This document shows, piece by piece, positions 21,689 through 32,422 of a stretch of DNA of 64,000 nucleotides. The translations under genes were made by a program, and so were the position numbers. Where the stretch lies: positions 1 to 64,000 of the forward strand of contig FWCC01000010.1 of NCBI GenBank assembly GCA_900169235.1. The letters are read 5' to 3'. The notes beneath the pieces were generated by a model. That model ran no database searches. It was not told the origin of the DNA and saw only the letters and a list, made by a program, of their open reading frames with translations. Within the stretch, counting starts at the first letter, position 1; each line of letters starts with the position of its first letter. This DNA comes from Zarea fungicola. Its lineage: Eukaryota > Ascomycota > Sordariomycetes > Hypocreales > Cordycipitaceae.

Positions 21689-22862
21689 GGGTTTTTCTGA
21701 AGTTGGCGGTTAAACTACATTTCTTTAATTAACCCGCGTATATCTGCACCACTCAATGCGTTGCACTAGAATTGCTTTTTGAGGGATTCGACCACATATA
21801 TCCGCACTTCTATCAACTTATTAGAGCACCATTCTGCAAGTACATGTCGCAATTATATGGTAATCATCGGCGAAAGGCGTTTTTTTCTTGTTTTGCTGGT
21901 ATTTTTGGCATTTTGAGGTCTTACAAAAAAAATGGAGCATGGCGGAACAAGCAGGTCATTCAATTTAAGATAATATGAATATATAAATACTTTTGTCTAT
22001 GTAAAGCTGCATGCTGCTTGATGTTTTCTCCTGTGCTGGTGTTGAAAATTTTGACAGCCGGCAAATAGAATACATACACAAGGTCACGATAGGAGCAAAG
22101 AGCAGGCATCTCGAGTACACAAGACCAAGAATGCATAGGACATGTCACCAATCCCATAAAAGTTCATAGGTTTGGTACTTGATTGCTTCACATAGCATAG
22201 AATCAAGCAACTGAGTTCATTCACGGAAGCTTGAGCGTTGGTATAGGGTACACTTGTGGTTGGCGTGGGTCGCGTTCCCACGCCGCTGAAGAATCACCAT
22301 TTCCATCGACTCCAGTTTATTGAGCCAGCCAAGAGTCACCAAGGGCAGTAAAAATCAGGCAAAATCCAATCCAGAATCAGTTCGCAGCTTCGTTTTAATA
22401 CAAAGAAACCTATTTTCCCGTCACCAAAGATTGGACGGTGTCCTGGATTCATAAAAAATGGTTGCTGTGGTAACCCGGCTAGCCCTTGTTGATATACCCG
22501 CCTGTAGCTCCGCACTAGTATTGACATTTTGTGCAGAAACCAAGACGCCTTGCAACGAAGAGCATAACACCCATGGCGGCTACTGCACAAAGCCCCTCCC
22601 CACCAGCTGCACACCGATCGACCTACACCTTATTTGCTCTTCTTTTCTGCCCGAGGGGCTATATCAATGCTTTGTAAACGCTAGCAGCTCGAATATCATA
22701 TTTCCAAAAACACGGCGCGCAGGAGACAAAATACAAGGGTAACATAGGATTAGCCTTCACAAAAACCCAACACACACAATCGATACATACTCCTCCCATC
22801 AACCACCTCGGCGTCCCGGACGCGACACAATCCGGGACCAGACTCGAAAATTCCTTACCAAC
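21689..22862. other. intergenic region between MFS and kinesin-5 genes
   Basis: No gene is recognised. There is an 8-bp perfect hairpin (GGCGTGGG at 22262-22269, CCCACGCC at 22277-22284) about 580 bases before the kinesin start. The final 100 bases are C/A-rich leader-like sequence ending in CCAACATGG, a good start context. Confidence 0.5.
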
Positions 22863-25800
22863 ATGGCTCATCTACGACAGCGCTCCGACCGGGAGCTGGG
22901 CCGGTTGACCATGGGCTCCAGTGTGCGAACCAGTACCGCGAGCCGCACAGGAATCCGCCAGACGACGAGAATGTCCACGGCGCGCCATGTACCGCGGGCT
23001 CGCGCCGCATCGCCCGCGGAGTCGATCGCCTCCAACATGACGACTGGCACGAAGCGCAAGGAGCGCGACTTTGAATCGGATGCCGGCGCGAGCACCATCA
23101 ATGGCAGTGGAAGTGGTGGCGGTGGCGAAGAGACCAATATTAACGTTGTGGTCCGGTGCCGCGGCCGCAGCCAACGCGAGGTCAAAGAGAACAGCGCCGT
23201 CGTTGTCAAGGCTGACGGGGTCAAGGGAAAGCAGGTTGACCTGTCGATGGGCCCCAACGCGCTCAGCAACAAGACGTACACGTTCGACCGCGTCTTCTCT
23301 CACGCGGCGGATCAAAACGTCGTCTTTGACGACACGGTAAGGCCGATTCTCGACGAGATGCTCGCCGGCTACAACTGCACCATATTTGCCTACGGACAGA
23401 CTGGCACTGGCAAAACTTACACAATGTCGGGCGACATGACAGAGACGATGGGCATGCTCTCAGACGAGGCAGGAATCATCCCGCGCGTACTCCAGCGGCT
23501 CTTCACCAAGCTCGAACTGGAGGACACAGATCATTGTGTCAAAGTTTCCTTTATTGAGCTCTACAACGAGGAGCTGCGCGACCTTTTGTCGATCGAAGAG
23601 AGCGCAAAGCTCAAAATATACGATGACGTATCACGCAAGGGCCAGGCGGCCACCATGGTGCAGGGCATGGAGGAGAAGCACATCAAGGATGCCAGTGAGG
23701 GCATCAAGGTGCTACAGGATGGCAGCTTGAAGCGCCAGGTCGCTGCCACAAAATGCAACGATCTGAGCTCGCGCAGTCACACCGTATTCACCATTACCGC
23801 CTATGTCAAGAAAATCAACGAGAACGGAACCGAGGATCTCCTTAGCGCTGGCAAGCTGAATCTGGTCGACCTTGCTGGCAGTGAAAACATCCAGCGCTCC
23901 GGTGCTGAGAATAAGCGCGCCACCGAGGCCGGCTCCATCAACAAATCTCTCCTCACACTAGGTCGCGTTATCAACGCCCTCGTCGACCGCAGCCCCCACA
24001 TTCCCTATCGAGAATCGAAACTCACACGACTGCTGCAGGATTCCCTGGGCGGCCGAACGAAGACGTGCATCATTGCCACAATTTCACCTTCCAAAAGTAA
24101 CCTGGAAGAAACGATATCGACATTGGACTACGCCTTTCGCGCGAAGAATATTCTAAATAAGCCACAACTCAATGCCTTGCTCAAGAGCAAACTCATCAAA
24201 GAACTCACGGCCCAGATTGAGAAGCTCAAGAGCGAACTGATCTCCACTAGACAACGCAATGGCGTGTACCTCGCCAACGACATGTACGAAGAGATGGTGG
24301 CACAGAGCGAATCCCGGCGAATCGTTGCTGAAGAACAAGGCGGCAAAATCGAGATGCTCGAGACGAATCTGCGCAACAAGACACAAGAACTCTATTCTCT
24401 GACCAGTACATTTATGGGACTGAAGAAGGATAATGAGGTCACAAAATCGCAGCTCGACAGCACCAAGGACGTGCTGGACCAGACCGAAATGGTGCTCACC
24501 ATGAACCGTAAAGCGCTCGCTGACGAGACGGAGCTGCGCAAAGCACACGAGGCGACAGAGGAGAAGCTGGTCAAAATCGGCGGGGAGCTCATCAACAAGC
24601 TCCAAAAGACGGTCCACGACGTCAGCGGGTTGCATGCCAAGAACAAGCGCAAGTCGGATCTGCAGTCCATCAACAGAGCCGCCTGGGGCACCTCACAGAT
24701 TCAAGTATCTGATGTGACGTCCATGGTGGAGCGCCGTGTGGCCGACTTTCAAGACGAGCAACGTGATCACATATCGAGTATCTCTACGCGCATGGGCGCA
24801 TTTGTGGAGGAGGAACTTCAAAAGCTCTCGGCGACACAGTCCTTCCTCGATGAGCAACTAAATGCGTTTGCAGACTCTAAGAAGCTCCTACTGGAACAGA
24901 AGCAAAAGTCTAAAGATGACATGGACGAGGTGCTGGAAGAGATTAACGTCATTCGTGACAGTGTCAAGGAGCGCGTCGGCGAGAGCCTGCAAGTGATTTC
25001 AGGCGCTGCGGAGAAGATTGCTGCCGACGTGGTTGCAGAGATGGCAAACCTGCATACCCATTTACACAACTCCTATAGCACTCTGGGCAAGGACTTTAAA
25101 TCCATTTTTGAGGACCTTGTCAAACACATTACGGCGCAGCGCAGCGAAGCGGATAACCTTCGACGACAGCTACAGACTACCACGAATGCTGCTGTATTGC
25201 AAAGCGCTGGCGCTTCAATGCGTATCCAAGAGGTCCTAGATGAAGAGAGACGACAAGCCGCGGAAGACCGCCAAAAGCTTCTTGCCCAGATTACCACCCT
25301 GATAAACACACAGGCCGAGACGCAAGAATCGAGGTTTGCCGACAAGGCGTCACAGATACAGAAGACAGTTGCCGAGTCTGGCACGGCTGTTGAAGGCGCT
25401 GTCTCCCAGTACGGCCAAGGCATGGATTCGTGGGACGAGAAGCAAGGCCAGCTGCTGGAGGATGTCAAAAAGTCTCGCGAGCAGCTCAAGACGCAGCTCA
25501 AGGACGACTGGAGCGTAGCCAGCGAACAGAGCACGGCGATTCAAAACACGGCCAAGTCGGTCCATGCCGATACGGTGCGCGTCGTTGACGAGCAGGTTGA
25601 GGACCTGGGTTCCAAGATGCACGCTCTCGACGACTTTGTCACGCACGCGCGCACAGAAAACACGAGCCACCACGAGGTGCACACGCAGTCCGTCCAGACT
25701 CTGTCCACTTCTGTCGAGCAATCATTTCACAACATCTCGTCGCACTTCAAGTCCACGTTTGATCGTGTCAAGAATGTTGGTGAAGAGATGGAGCTCGATG

Positions 25801-26516
25801 CGAACGATATGCGCAGCGCCTTGGAGCCACTCGAATTGCAACTCTGTCAGCCACTCGCCAACCTGCGCGACGGCATCGCCGGCACATCCCTCCAGGAATA
25901 CGAGCCCACAGGCGACACACCCCAAAAGGCCGTCTACCAGTACCCGACTGTTCTACCGCGCACCAATAATAGCGGCGATAGTGCCAAGTTGGATGGGAGG
26001 GAGGGGGAGAAGGACGAGCACGTGCCGCTGTCGCCCTCTCTTGTGGACTGGACCAAGGCCGATCACGATCATACCATTGTCTTTGCAGACGTGCCGTCGC
26101 AGCCGCAGTTGGCTCCCGCTCCCACCAAGGCAAGCACTTCCTCTTCGCCTCTTCTTCCGTCCAGCACACCGGCAGCGGTGGCGGCGGTGACTACTCCCAG
26201 TCTTGCAGTTACTGACACTACAACAACGCAGCTTGGTGTGAGTCTGCGCGAGGTCAACCCCAACGTAACCTCTAGCATGACGACCAACTCAGCTTTGGGT
26301 GGCTTTGACATTCCTCGAATGAGTGCCATATCGCTGCCGGCAGAGAATGCGACGGTGCCGCTGTTTAAACGCAGCACAAGAACTGTGCGCGGTGTCCCTC
26401 AGACTGTGGCAGGCGTCAAGAGGCAGCAGACAGCTGAGGGTCGGGAGAATTTCCCACCAACGGCGTTTACAGCGACGACTGGTGGCTCTAAACGAAAGAG
26501 TCCACGGCTCAACTAA
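22863..26516 (+). CDS. bimC: kinesin-5 (BimC/Eg5) mitotic motor
   Basis: An intronless frame of 1217 residues, typical length for fungal kinesin-5. An N-terminal motor has the P-loop GQTGTGKT (178-185), switch I NDLSSRSH (299-306), switch II LVDLAGSE (334-341), and SLLTLGRVINAL plus YRESKLTRLLQDSLGG just after. A long alpha-helical stalk runs to about residue 1000. The tail has a TPQK site (T1019), a CDK consensus in the position of the BimC box, inside GDTPQKAVYQYP. Kinesin-5 forms bipolar tetramers that slide antiparallel spindle microtubules apart, and the BimC-box phosphosite targets it to the spindle. After the tail come disordered S/T/P stretches and a basic end (KRKSPRLN). The N-terminal 90 residues before the motor are basic and low complexity. 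Confidence 0.96.
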   Translation: MAHLRQRSDRELGRLTMGSSVRTSTASRTGIRQTTRMSTARHVPRARAASPAESIASNMTTGTKRKERDFESDAGASTINGSGSGGGGEETNINVVVRCRGRSQREVKENSAVVVKADGVKGKQVDLSMGPNALSNKTYTFDRVFSHAADQNVVFDDTVRPILDEMLAGYNCTIFAYGQTGTGKTYTMSGDMTETMGMLSDEAGIIPRVLQRLFTKLELEDTDHCVKVSFIELYNEELRDLLSIEESAKLKIYDDVSRKGQAATMVQGMEEKHIKDASEGIKVLQDGSLKRQVAATKCNDLSSRSHTVFTITAYVKKINENGTEDLLSAGKLNLVDLAGSENIQRSGAENKRATEAGSINKSLLTLGRVINALVDRSPHIPYRESKLTRLLQDSLGGRTKTCIIATISPSKSNLEETISTLDYAFRAKNILNKPQLNALLKSKLIKELTAQIEKLKSELISTRQRNGVYLANDMYEEMVAQSESRRIVAEEQGGKIEMLETNLRNKTQELYSLTSTFMGLKKDNEVTKSQLDSTKDVLDQTEMVLTMNRKALADETELRKAHEATEEKLVKIGGELINKLQKTVHDVSGLHAKNKRKSDLQSINRAAWGTSQIQVSDVTSMVERRVADFQDEQRDHISSISTRMGAFVEEELQKLSATQSFLDEQLNAFADSKKLLLEQKQKSKDDMDEVLEEINVIRDSVKERVGESLQVISGAAEKIAADVVAEMANLHTHLHNSYSTLGKDFKSIFEDLVKHITAQRSEADNLRRQLQTTTNAAVLQSAGASMRIQEVLDEERRQAAEDRQKLLAQITTLINTQAETQESRFADKASQIQKTVAESGTAVEGAVSQYGQGMDSWDEKQGQLLEDVKKSREQLKTQLKDDWSVASEQSTAIQNTAKSVHADTVRVVDEQVEDLGSKMHALDDFVTHARTENTSHHEVHTQSVQTLSTSVEQSFHNISSHFKSTFDRVKNVGEEMELDANDMRSALEPLELQLCQPLANLRDGIAGTSLQEYEPTGDTPQKAVYQYPTVLPRTNNSGDSAKLDGREGEKDEHVPLSPSLVDWTKADHDHTIVFADVPSQPQLAPAPTKASTSSSPLLPSSTPAAVAAVTTPSLAVTDTTTTQLGVSLREVNPNVTSSMTTNSALGGFDIPRMSAISLPAENATVPLFKRSTRTVRGVPQTVAGVKRQQTAEGRENFPPTAFTATTGGSKRKSPRLN

Positions 26517-27217
26517 ATCCGAAGGACATGAAAATTGAACAAAAACAGCGAGAAACATTGAGACGTTCGTCGAGAAGGCGTTTTATTTACCCTTACGAAA
26601 CGGGACAACACAAAGCCGTTTTATCTTTTACAAATTATTCTAGTCGGCACTACACCCCCTTGAAAATTGGAATCATGTAATGTTCTCACAAACGAAAGCG
26701 GGGAAAAATGGGATTGGGGGAGTGTCGGCGTTTCTGGGAGGAATTTATTAATCATTCATTACCTGCTTCTTTTTCTTTCCCGGGGCGAACAGGGTGCCAA
26801 AAGCTACGCTGGCTCTTTGCTGTTATGGATTATTCAGTTCGATGGGAATTTTAACAAACATTATGGGGTTTGGAGTGCGTTTTTTCTTACATTGCCCCCT
26901 TTTTTTTTGTTATACATTTGTTTTGTTTTTAAGGGTTGGTTATACAGGAAATTGTCCAAGGGAAAGAACGACAGCTGCAACACTTTTTATGTTTTTTTTT
27001 TTTTTTTTTAGATACCCCCCCTTTTACATATGTTATTTTCGCACAATATTATTCCACTAAAATATGCACTGCTTATCTTACTTATTTTACAAGTCACGGT
27101 CTTCCGGCGGTTTCGTTTATATAGAATCCTGGGGCTTGGCTTCATTTATCATAAGCTGTGCGTTGTATCCAAAAATGAAAATCTAGTTGATGGTACTGAA
27201 AAGCGCTGTCAATTTCT
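26517..27217. other. convergent intergenic region (3' ends of kinesin-5 and RRN9)
   Basis: AT-rich with several T runs (for example around 26991-27010). It should hold both 3' untranslated regions. Open frames across the T runs are phenylalanine-rich artefacts. Confidence 0.6.
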
Positions 27218-29297
27218 TCACTCAGATTCGCCAGATGAAGATGCTTCAATCCTCTCCATTTGGCTGCCCAGTACAGGCGTGCCTGGCCACACGTCATCAC
27301 CATCATTCCTCCTCCTCTTTCTAGCCATTGCGTTCTCTCCACCTCTCCAGCCCTTTCCTGGATTGATCGTACGCAGAAACCCATCCACATGCACCGCGCC
27401 CACCGTCTCGTCCTCGCTGTCTTCCAGCATCATGGCGGCGTCCTCGTCGAGGCCGGGATGCACAAGCCGCATGTGGCGTTTTAGGTTTGGGCGTCGCAAG
27501 AAACCTGTTGCGGCGCGATCGCACGACGCAATGGGACAGAACAGGAGGCCTGCCGAGGACCGTGACAGCGACCGCGACCGCGATCGCGACGGGCTGGCCT
27601 TTTGCAGTGGAGTATGTGGCGATGACGGCGGATGGCCCCTGCCTCGGCCTCGGCGTGGTGTCTCTGCGGCGCTTGCTTCGCGGCTGGAGCGGGCGAGGGA
27701 GGCTTGTCGCGAGGCGATGCGACGCTGCTTCAAACTTGCCGTGGCATCTCCCTCATCGTCGTAATCGTCATCGTCGTCGGCGTCGTCGGAACCATCGCTG
27801 GGGGTCTTGGACAGACGAATACGCTCGGGCTGGTACACGGTGGAGCGCACACCACCCAGGGCGGTCGCGGCTCGCGCGGCAGGTACTTCCTCCAGCCGGG
27901 TCAACGCCATGCCCTGGCCGAACAGGTTGGCGCAGCGCTGTGCCGTGCGCTCAGTGACGTGCGGCGGGAAGCCCGCCAGGGCGGCGGCGCCGACAACGTC
28001 ACTCCAGTCGCGCAGGCCCCAGCGGCGGATCTTCCTCGCCCGGTTTCCCGCCGCTTCCGTGTCGGTGTCACCTTCGCCACTTGCTTCGCTGTTATGGGAT
28101 TTGCCATCTTCCGATGCTGGCTTGCTGGAGAGCTGCCACCGCTCTCGCGCAGCCCTCTCATCGCCCTGCCGTAGCCACTCCTCGAATGCTGCCTCTCGCG
28201 CTTCCTCTGTTGGCGGGAGGCGTCTGTGGCTAAGGCGTGCGAGTCGCTCTTCCATTTCATCCCGCGTCTCGCCCACTTCAGGTTGGTGCTCGCGTTTAGG
28301 GCGCCCTCGGCGCGAGGTTGAGCCGCCGGGTGATATAACAGAACTAGGCTGCGGAGGGAGGCGTGGGCGACCACGACGGCGTTTTGGGGCAGTGGAGAAT
28401 TTCTTGTAATCCGATTCGTCTTCGGTCTCAGTCTCAGAAGAGTCTGAGAGATAGCTAAGGCCGGCGACGCGGGCATTGTGCAGTATGGTGAGTGTTTTGT
28501 CGAGCTGCGTTATAATATGCTGCACAGATGGTTTAAGCAGCAACGCTGAAAGTTCGTCGTCTGCTGATACAACTGGGTCGTATGTCTTTTCAGCCTCAAT
28601 AGGATTCGCCAGCTCGCCATTGGCGACAGGAACTCTTGTCGCTTGCTTTGAGGGACGCGAAGAGAAGTTCAGGCCCGATTCACTTGATGAAGATTCGTCG
28701 TTGTCAATTTCAAGCTGCGGTGAGTCTGGGGCCTCAATGGATGGCCGTATAGATGATTGTTTGCGCCGCAGAAACCGCTCTTTTGCGATGCGCAGGATTG
28801 TAGCCGTCAATTCGTCCTTTAATACGGAGCTTGGCATAATCTTTGCTTCTTGGCGCAAGGTGTATTTATCGTCCTCGTCCCCGTCATCTTTGAACAGGCC
28901 ATCGGGAGGCTGATACTTTTGTCGCAATGGCCAAGCCGTCCAGATTTTTGGTGGTGCCCATACAACATCTGTACCATCCTCCTGTGGAAGCAGTCAGTAA
29001 ACCAATAATCCATAGAAAAAAAACGTATCTACAAACCGTTTTTAGAACCAGATCCGGTGCTGTGGCCGGGTTGGCTGCGCGCCTCTTCAGCGCATAAGCG
29101 TTATACAGGTGCAAACTCAGGTTCTCATCCTGGAGCTGCTTCATGGACCGCCAGAGCATGCGCTCCTCTTGGGTAAAGTGTCGCCATGTTGATTTAGCTC
29201 CCTTCCATCTGTTTGGTCTGTTCTCATGAAGCTCCTCAGATGCGATGGATGCAATCTCATCATCATTGAGATCCCAGGTTTCCTCTGGCTGTGACAT
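27218..29297 (-). CDS. RRN9: RNA polymerase I-specific initiation factor Rrn9-like, with a C2H2 finger
   Basis: Two exons (29297-29037, 28981-27218; 55-nt intron, GTTTGT donor, CCACAG acceptor) encode 674 residues. The start is MSQPEETWDL, the first ATG giving the expected acidic N-terminus. Around residues 38-75 lies WRHFTQEERMLW followed by DENLSLHLYNAYALKRR, which matches my memory of the Rrn9 domain (aromatic start, then LSxHLYNAxxLK). Rrn9 is a subunit of the upstream activation factor that starts rDNA transcription. The rest is acidic and basic low complexity. There are AT-hook-like RRRGRPR and RRGRPKR patches, and a single C2H2 finger near the C-terminus (C569, C574, H590, H595). The finger is not a feature I associate with yeast Rrn9. 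Assignment rests on the N-terminal domain. Confidence 0.75.
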
Positions 29298-29676
29298 GCT
29301 GATGTGTGCGCCGGGCGTATGCGCCAGGGGCCTCTGGCGTAATTTAAATTTGATACACTGCACGGTGCAACAACCATATTGTGCCTCCCTTCATTGAAGG
29401 GATCCTTATCGGCGACAAGAGGTGGGTACGAGTCAAAATTATGAGCACTGAAAAGTGAAGCTGCAAGGCAAAAGTTATGGTGTGGCTTTGCCCCACGCAA
29501 AGCATGGAGAGGTGGTCTCGCCATTTATCAACTCAAATGCCCAAGCGCACGCATATTACTTACTCATCAATTTTAACCTACGATTGTTACAACAGGAAAT
29601 TCGTAAGAGATTGTATCATTTAAAACATTTAACCTACTAATTTTGCTATATAACACAGGAGATGCAAATCCAAAGT
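29298..29676. other. intergenic: RRN9 promoter and NOP7 3' region
   Basis: About 380 bases between two genes on the same strand. No gene is seen, only AT-rich sequence without a clear motif. Confidence 0.5.
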
Positions 29677-31647
29677 TTACGCCGAGGCGGCCTTCTTGGC
29701 CTTTTCCTTTTCCAGTCTTCTTCTCTTTGAGCGCAGCTTCTCATCGGCGGCGCTCTTCTTGTTATTCGTATACTGCATCTGCTCAAATAGCTTACGCTTC
29801 TTCTTGCTGAGCATACCCTTGGCACGCTCCATATCCTCAGTCTCTTCCTTGGACTTCTTGTTGAAGGCCTTGAGAGCGTCTTCCTTAGCCTTGGACTTTG
29901 CATTCACCTTCTTGGTCTTGACGGAAGCACCAGTCAACTCGGCCTCGAGCTCTTGTTGGCGCAGTGCGGCCTCGTCTTCATCCTCGTCCTCGTCTTCGTC
30001 TTCATCCTCGTCAATGTCTTCCTCGTCTTCGGCATCCTCATCCTCATCATCGTCCTCGTCGGCGATATCCATGCCCTCGACAGTCTCATCGGCATCAGCC
30101 TCATCATCGCTGTCGGCTGCGAGAGCCTCGTTCTCAGGCTCCTGCTCCTCAAGAGGAATAGTAGGGTCGTATGCGCCCTGGACGTTCTTGACAAACGGAC
30201 TCAAGTGAGGGGGCAGAGAGGCACCAGGGGCGTACATGTGAACCTCCTTCAGCTCCTCATCGTTGATGCTGTCCCAAATCCATTGGGGCTGGACGTATAC
30301 GCGACCAGGAACGCGCTGATTCAGTGCCAATTTTTGCGAGGTCTGGTTGTCCTCACCCTCACCCTCGCCGTCGCTGACATTGGTAGCCTGAATGACCGGC
30401 CTGTCAACAATGTGGTGAGTGATGGAGGGATCCAATTCGTTAGTGGTAAAGGCGCCATCGCCGAGAGTGGCATCCCAGCCGACGCGCTTGCAGCCGAAAG
30501 CCTTGAGAATAAACTCAAGCGGCTGGCGTGGTGTCTCACGAGAGAGATAGAATGTGAAGTTGGAGAAGAGGGCACCGTGGGCGACAGCGGTGGCAGCAGG
30601 CTGCAGTAAGACATCACCACCTGGTGCGGCAGGCTCAAACTTATCAAGGGCGCCAGAGTTGTCCTGCTCTTCTTCCTCAGTAGCGGATTCAGAGGCGGTG
30701 CCGTTGGCCTCGCCAGAGGTGAGGCTCTTGACAACCTTGTTGACAGCAGCCTGGACCTTGGGGTCTGGGCGGTGTGCGATATCCTCCAGCTGCTTCTGGT
30801 CCTCGCCACCGATCAGAGTCTTGCCCTCGAGGGTGAATGCGCCAAGCTCTGCAGCATTCTCATCCTTGACCAGATCGAACTTGGGGGGGTACTTGAGACC
30901 AATTGAGGTGTAGAGTCTGAAGTTGACGAAGCTGAGAAGAGTCATGTAGAACTCGATAAAGGTACCCATGATGCGGAAGTCAACATCACCAACAACGCGC
31001 TGAGTGAACTTGTAGGGCACGAGCCAGAGAACGTCCTCGCCCTGGATGTTGGCCTGGTAGTAGATGCCCTTGATGGAAAGGAAGGACTTGGTGAGGCTGC
31101 GAGAGACAATCAGGTAGTGCTGGAACTCGAGGCAGAGTCTTTCGCATCGGGCAATCATCTTGGCAGGTACGGTAGACGTCGATGGCAGGTTGGCAAAGAG
31201 GAAGAGCATAGACAAGCAGTCATCCAAGTCTCTCAGAGCGTCAGCAAAGGTAGGGTAGCGCTCGCGGACGACATGGTCGAGGGTGTGGTGAGGCTTGCCG
31301 GTCTTTTCGGGGCGGGCAGAGTTGCTCTCCAGACGGGCAGCATCCTTGACGTCGCCACGGCCGAGAGCCTTGGAAATCTTCTTCTCGAGAGCTTTTTGGT
31401 CGCGGAACTTTTGCAGAAGCGGCTCGTGGAGCAGGTACTGGATGTCCTTGTAGTAGTAAAAGGTGGTGGAAGCTGTGGAGGACTTGGAGACCTTCTTTTT
31501 GCTGCGAGGCTCTCTTGGGTAGATGCCCTTCCAGATGCAAAGCTTTCGGAAGTCGGCAAGGTTGATTTGAAGTTTTCGAATCGCCTGGTTTCGGGTAACG
31601 TAGTTTTTTGAGGCGCCGGACTCGCCTTTCCTCCTGATGCGTGCCAT
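29677..31647 (-). CDS. NOP7: pescadillo homolog, ribosome biogenesis factor Nop7
   Basis: An intronless protein of 656 residues starting [11 protein letters not shown]; earlier in-frame codons are leader. The N-terminal pescadillo domain covers roughly 1-300 ([19 protein letters not shown] near the start, then [33 protein letters not shown] and [13 protein letters not shown]). A BRCT domain is at about 356-475 with the conserved WIWDSI turn. A long Asp/Glu stretch lies at about 505-575 and a Lys-rich coiled tail follows. Nop7 works with Erb1 and Ytm1 (PeBoW complex) in the nucleolus to process 27S pre-rRNA for the 60S subunit. The length is typical. It sits directly beside the RRN9 gene on the same strand and is divergent from GAB1. 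Confidence 0.97.
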   Translation of the reverse strand: MARIRRKGESGASKNYVTRNQAIRKLQINLADFRKLCIWKGIYPREPRSKKKVSKSSTASTTFYYYKDIQYLLHEPLLQKFRDQKALEKKISKALGRGDVKDAARLESNSARPEKTGKPHHTLDHVVRERYPTFADALRDLDDCLSMLFLFANLPSTSTVPAKMIARCERLCLEFQHYLIVSRSLTKSFLSIKGIYYQANIQGEDVLWLVPYKFTQRVVGDVDFRIMGTFIEFYMTLLSFVNFRLYTSIGLKYPPKFDLVKDENAAELGAFTLEGKTLIGGEDQKQLEDIAHRPDPKVQAAVNKVVKSLTSGEANGTASESATEEEEQDNSGALDKFEPAAPGGDVLLQPAATAVAHGALFSNFTFYLSRETPRQPLEFILKAFGCKRVGWDATLGDGAFTTNELDPSITHHIVDRPVIQATNVSDGEGEGEDNQTSQKLALNQRVPGRVYVQPQWIWDSINDEELKEVHMYAPGASLPPHLSPFVKNVQGAYDPTIPLEEQEPENEALAADSDDEADADETVEGMDIADEDDDEDEDAEDEEDIDEDEDEDEDEDEDEAALRQQELEAELTGASVKTKKVNAKSKAKEDALKAFNKKSKEETEDMERAKGMLSKKKRKLFEQMQYTNNKKSAADEKLRSKRRRLEKEKAKKAASA

Positions 31648-32422
31648 TGTAGATGGGCTCTTGGGTTGGAAAGAAAAAAAACCTGAGCGACCTGCTTTAC
31701 CACTGGCGTGGCGCAAGAAACACTGACTGGGCAGGCGCTGCAGGGCCCTTGAGTTGGTCAACTTTTTTTTCGCCAGAAAATTTCGTGCCAACTGACACCG
31801 CCTAGAGCCACTTCCAAGATGGGACTAGCGCAGCTCTTTCTCTGTATCGAGTATTATGTAGTTATTCTGTTAACTTGGAAGCGCTGAGAAACATTTACTT
31901 TGATAATTACATGTTTTTTCTAAGGCAAATTTGTTTGTAAAAATCCAATTCAAAAAAGAAAAAGAAAAAGAAAAAGAAAAAGAAAAAGAAAGGCAAATTT
32001 AAACACTTCTTACGTCTTTTTTAAATGGCAATGGATTCTGCAGTGTCGCAAACCATTCAACATGTTGCCCCACAGCTCGATCTCCTGTACAGTTCAAGAT
32101 TCTAGGCTGCCTAGATACGCTGTAAGAGGTTTATTCATCATTTCATCCTCAGACCTGTTAGCTCACACTAATACGGAAAACATCAATTTGATTGTTTTCA
32201 ATAATAAAATTTTTATCGGGGTTTTTCAATTGACATGTTTCGTGATCATGACTAGCCAATGTACTACCTCAAGGCGCCAAGTAAATAACTCCGCCTCACT
32301 GTAGGAGGCGACGCGACCCGCTCGCCAGCGCGGCTCCTCTGACAGGCTAGGGCCAAGTGGCCTTGAGTCGACAAGCTTCAACCTCAAAACGACCCGACGC
32401 CTAACACCAGGGCGACCATGTC
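31648..32422. promoter_or_regulatory. divergent promoter region between NOP7 and GAB1
   Basis: About 775 bases separate the two ATGs. It contains an A-tract hexamer microsatellite bounded by an 11-bp direct repeat, and an AAAATTTTT element at 32206-32214 that resembles the RRPE site of yeast ribosome-biogenesis promoters. I infer the resemblance only. Confidence 0.5.
31952..31991. repeat. (GAAAAA)n microsatellite
   Basis: Guanines fall every six bases (31958, 31964, 31970, 31976, 31982, 31988), giving about five to six units. The motif AAGGCAAATTT lies on both sides (31922-31932 and 31990-32000). Confidence 0.95.

Noticed and set aside
29953..30609. 218-codon + strand frame opposite NOP7
   Set aside because: It mirrors the acid-rich coding stretch of NOP7. 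It is not independent.
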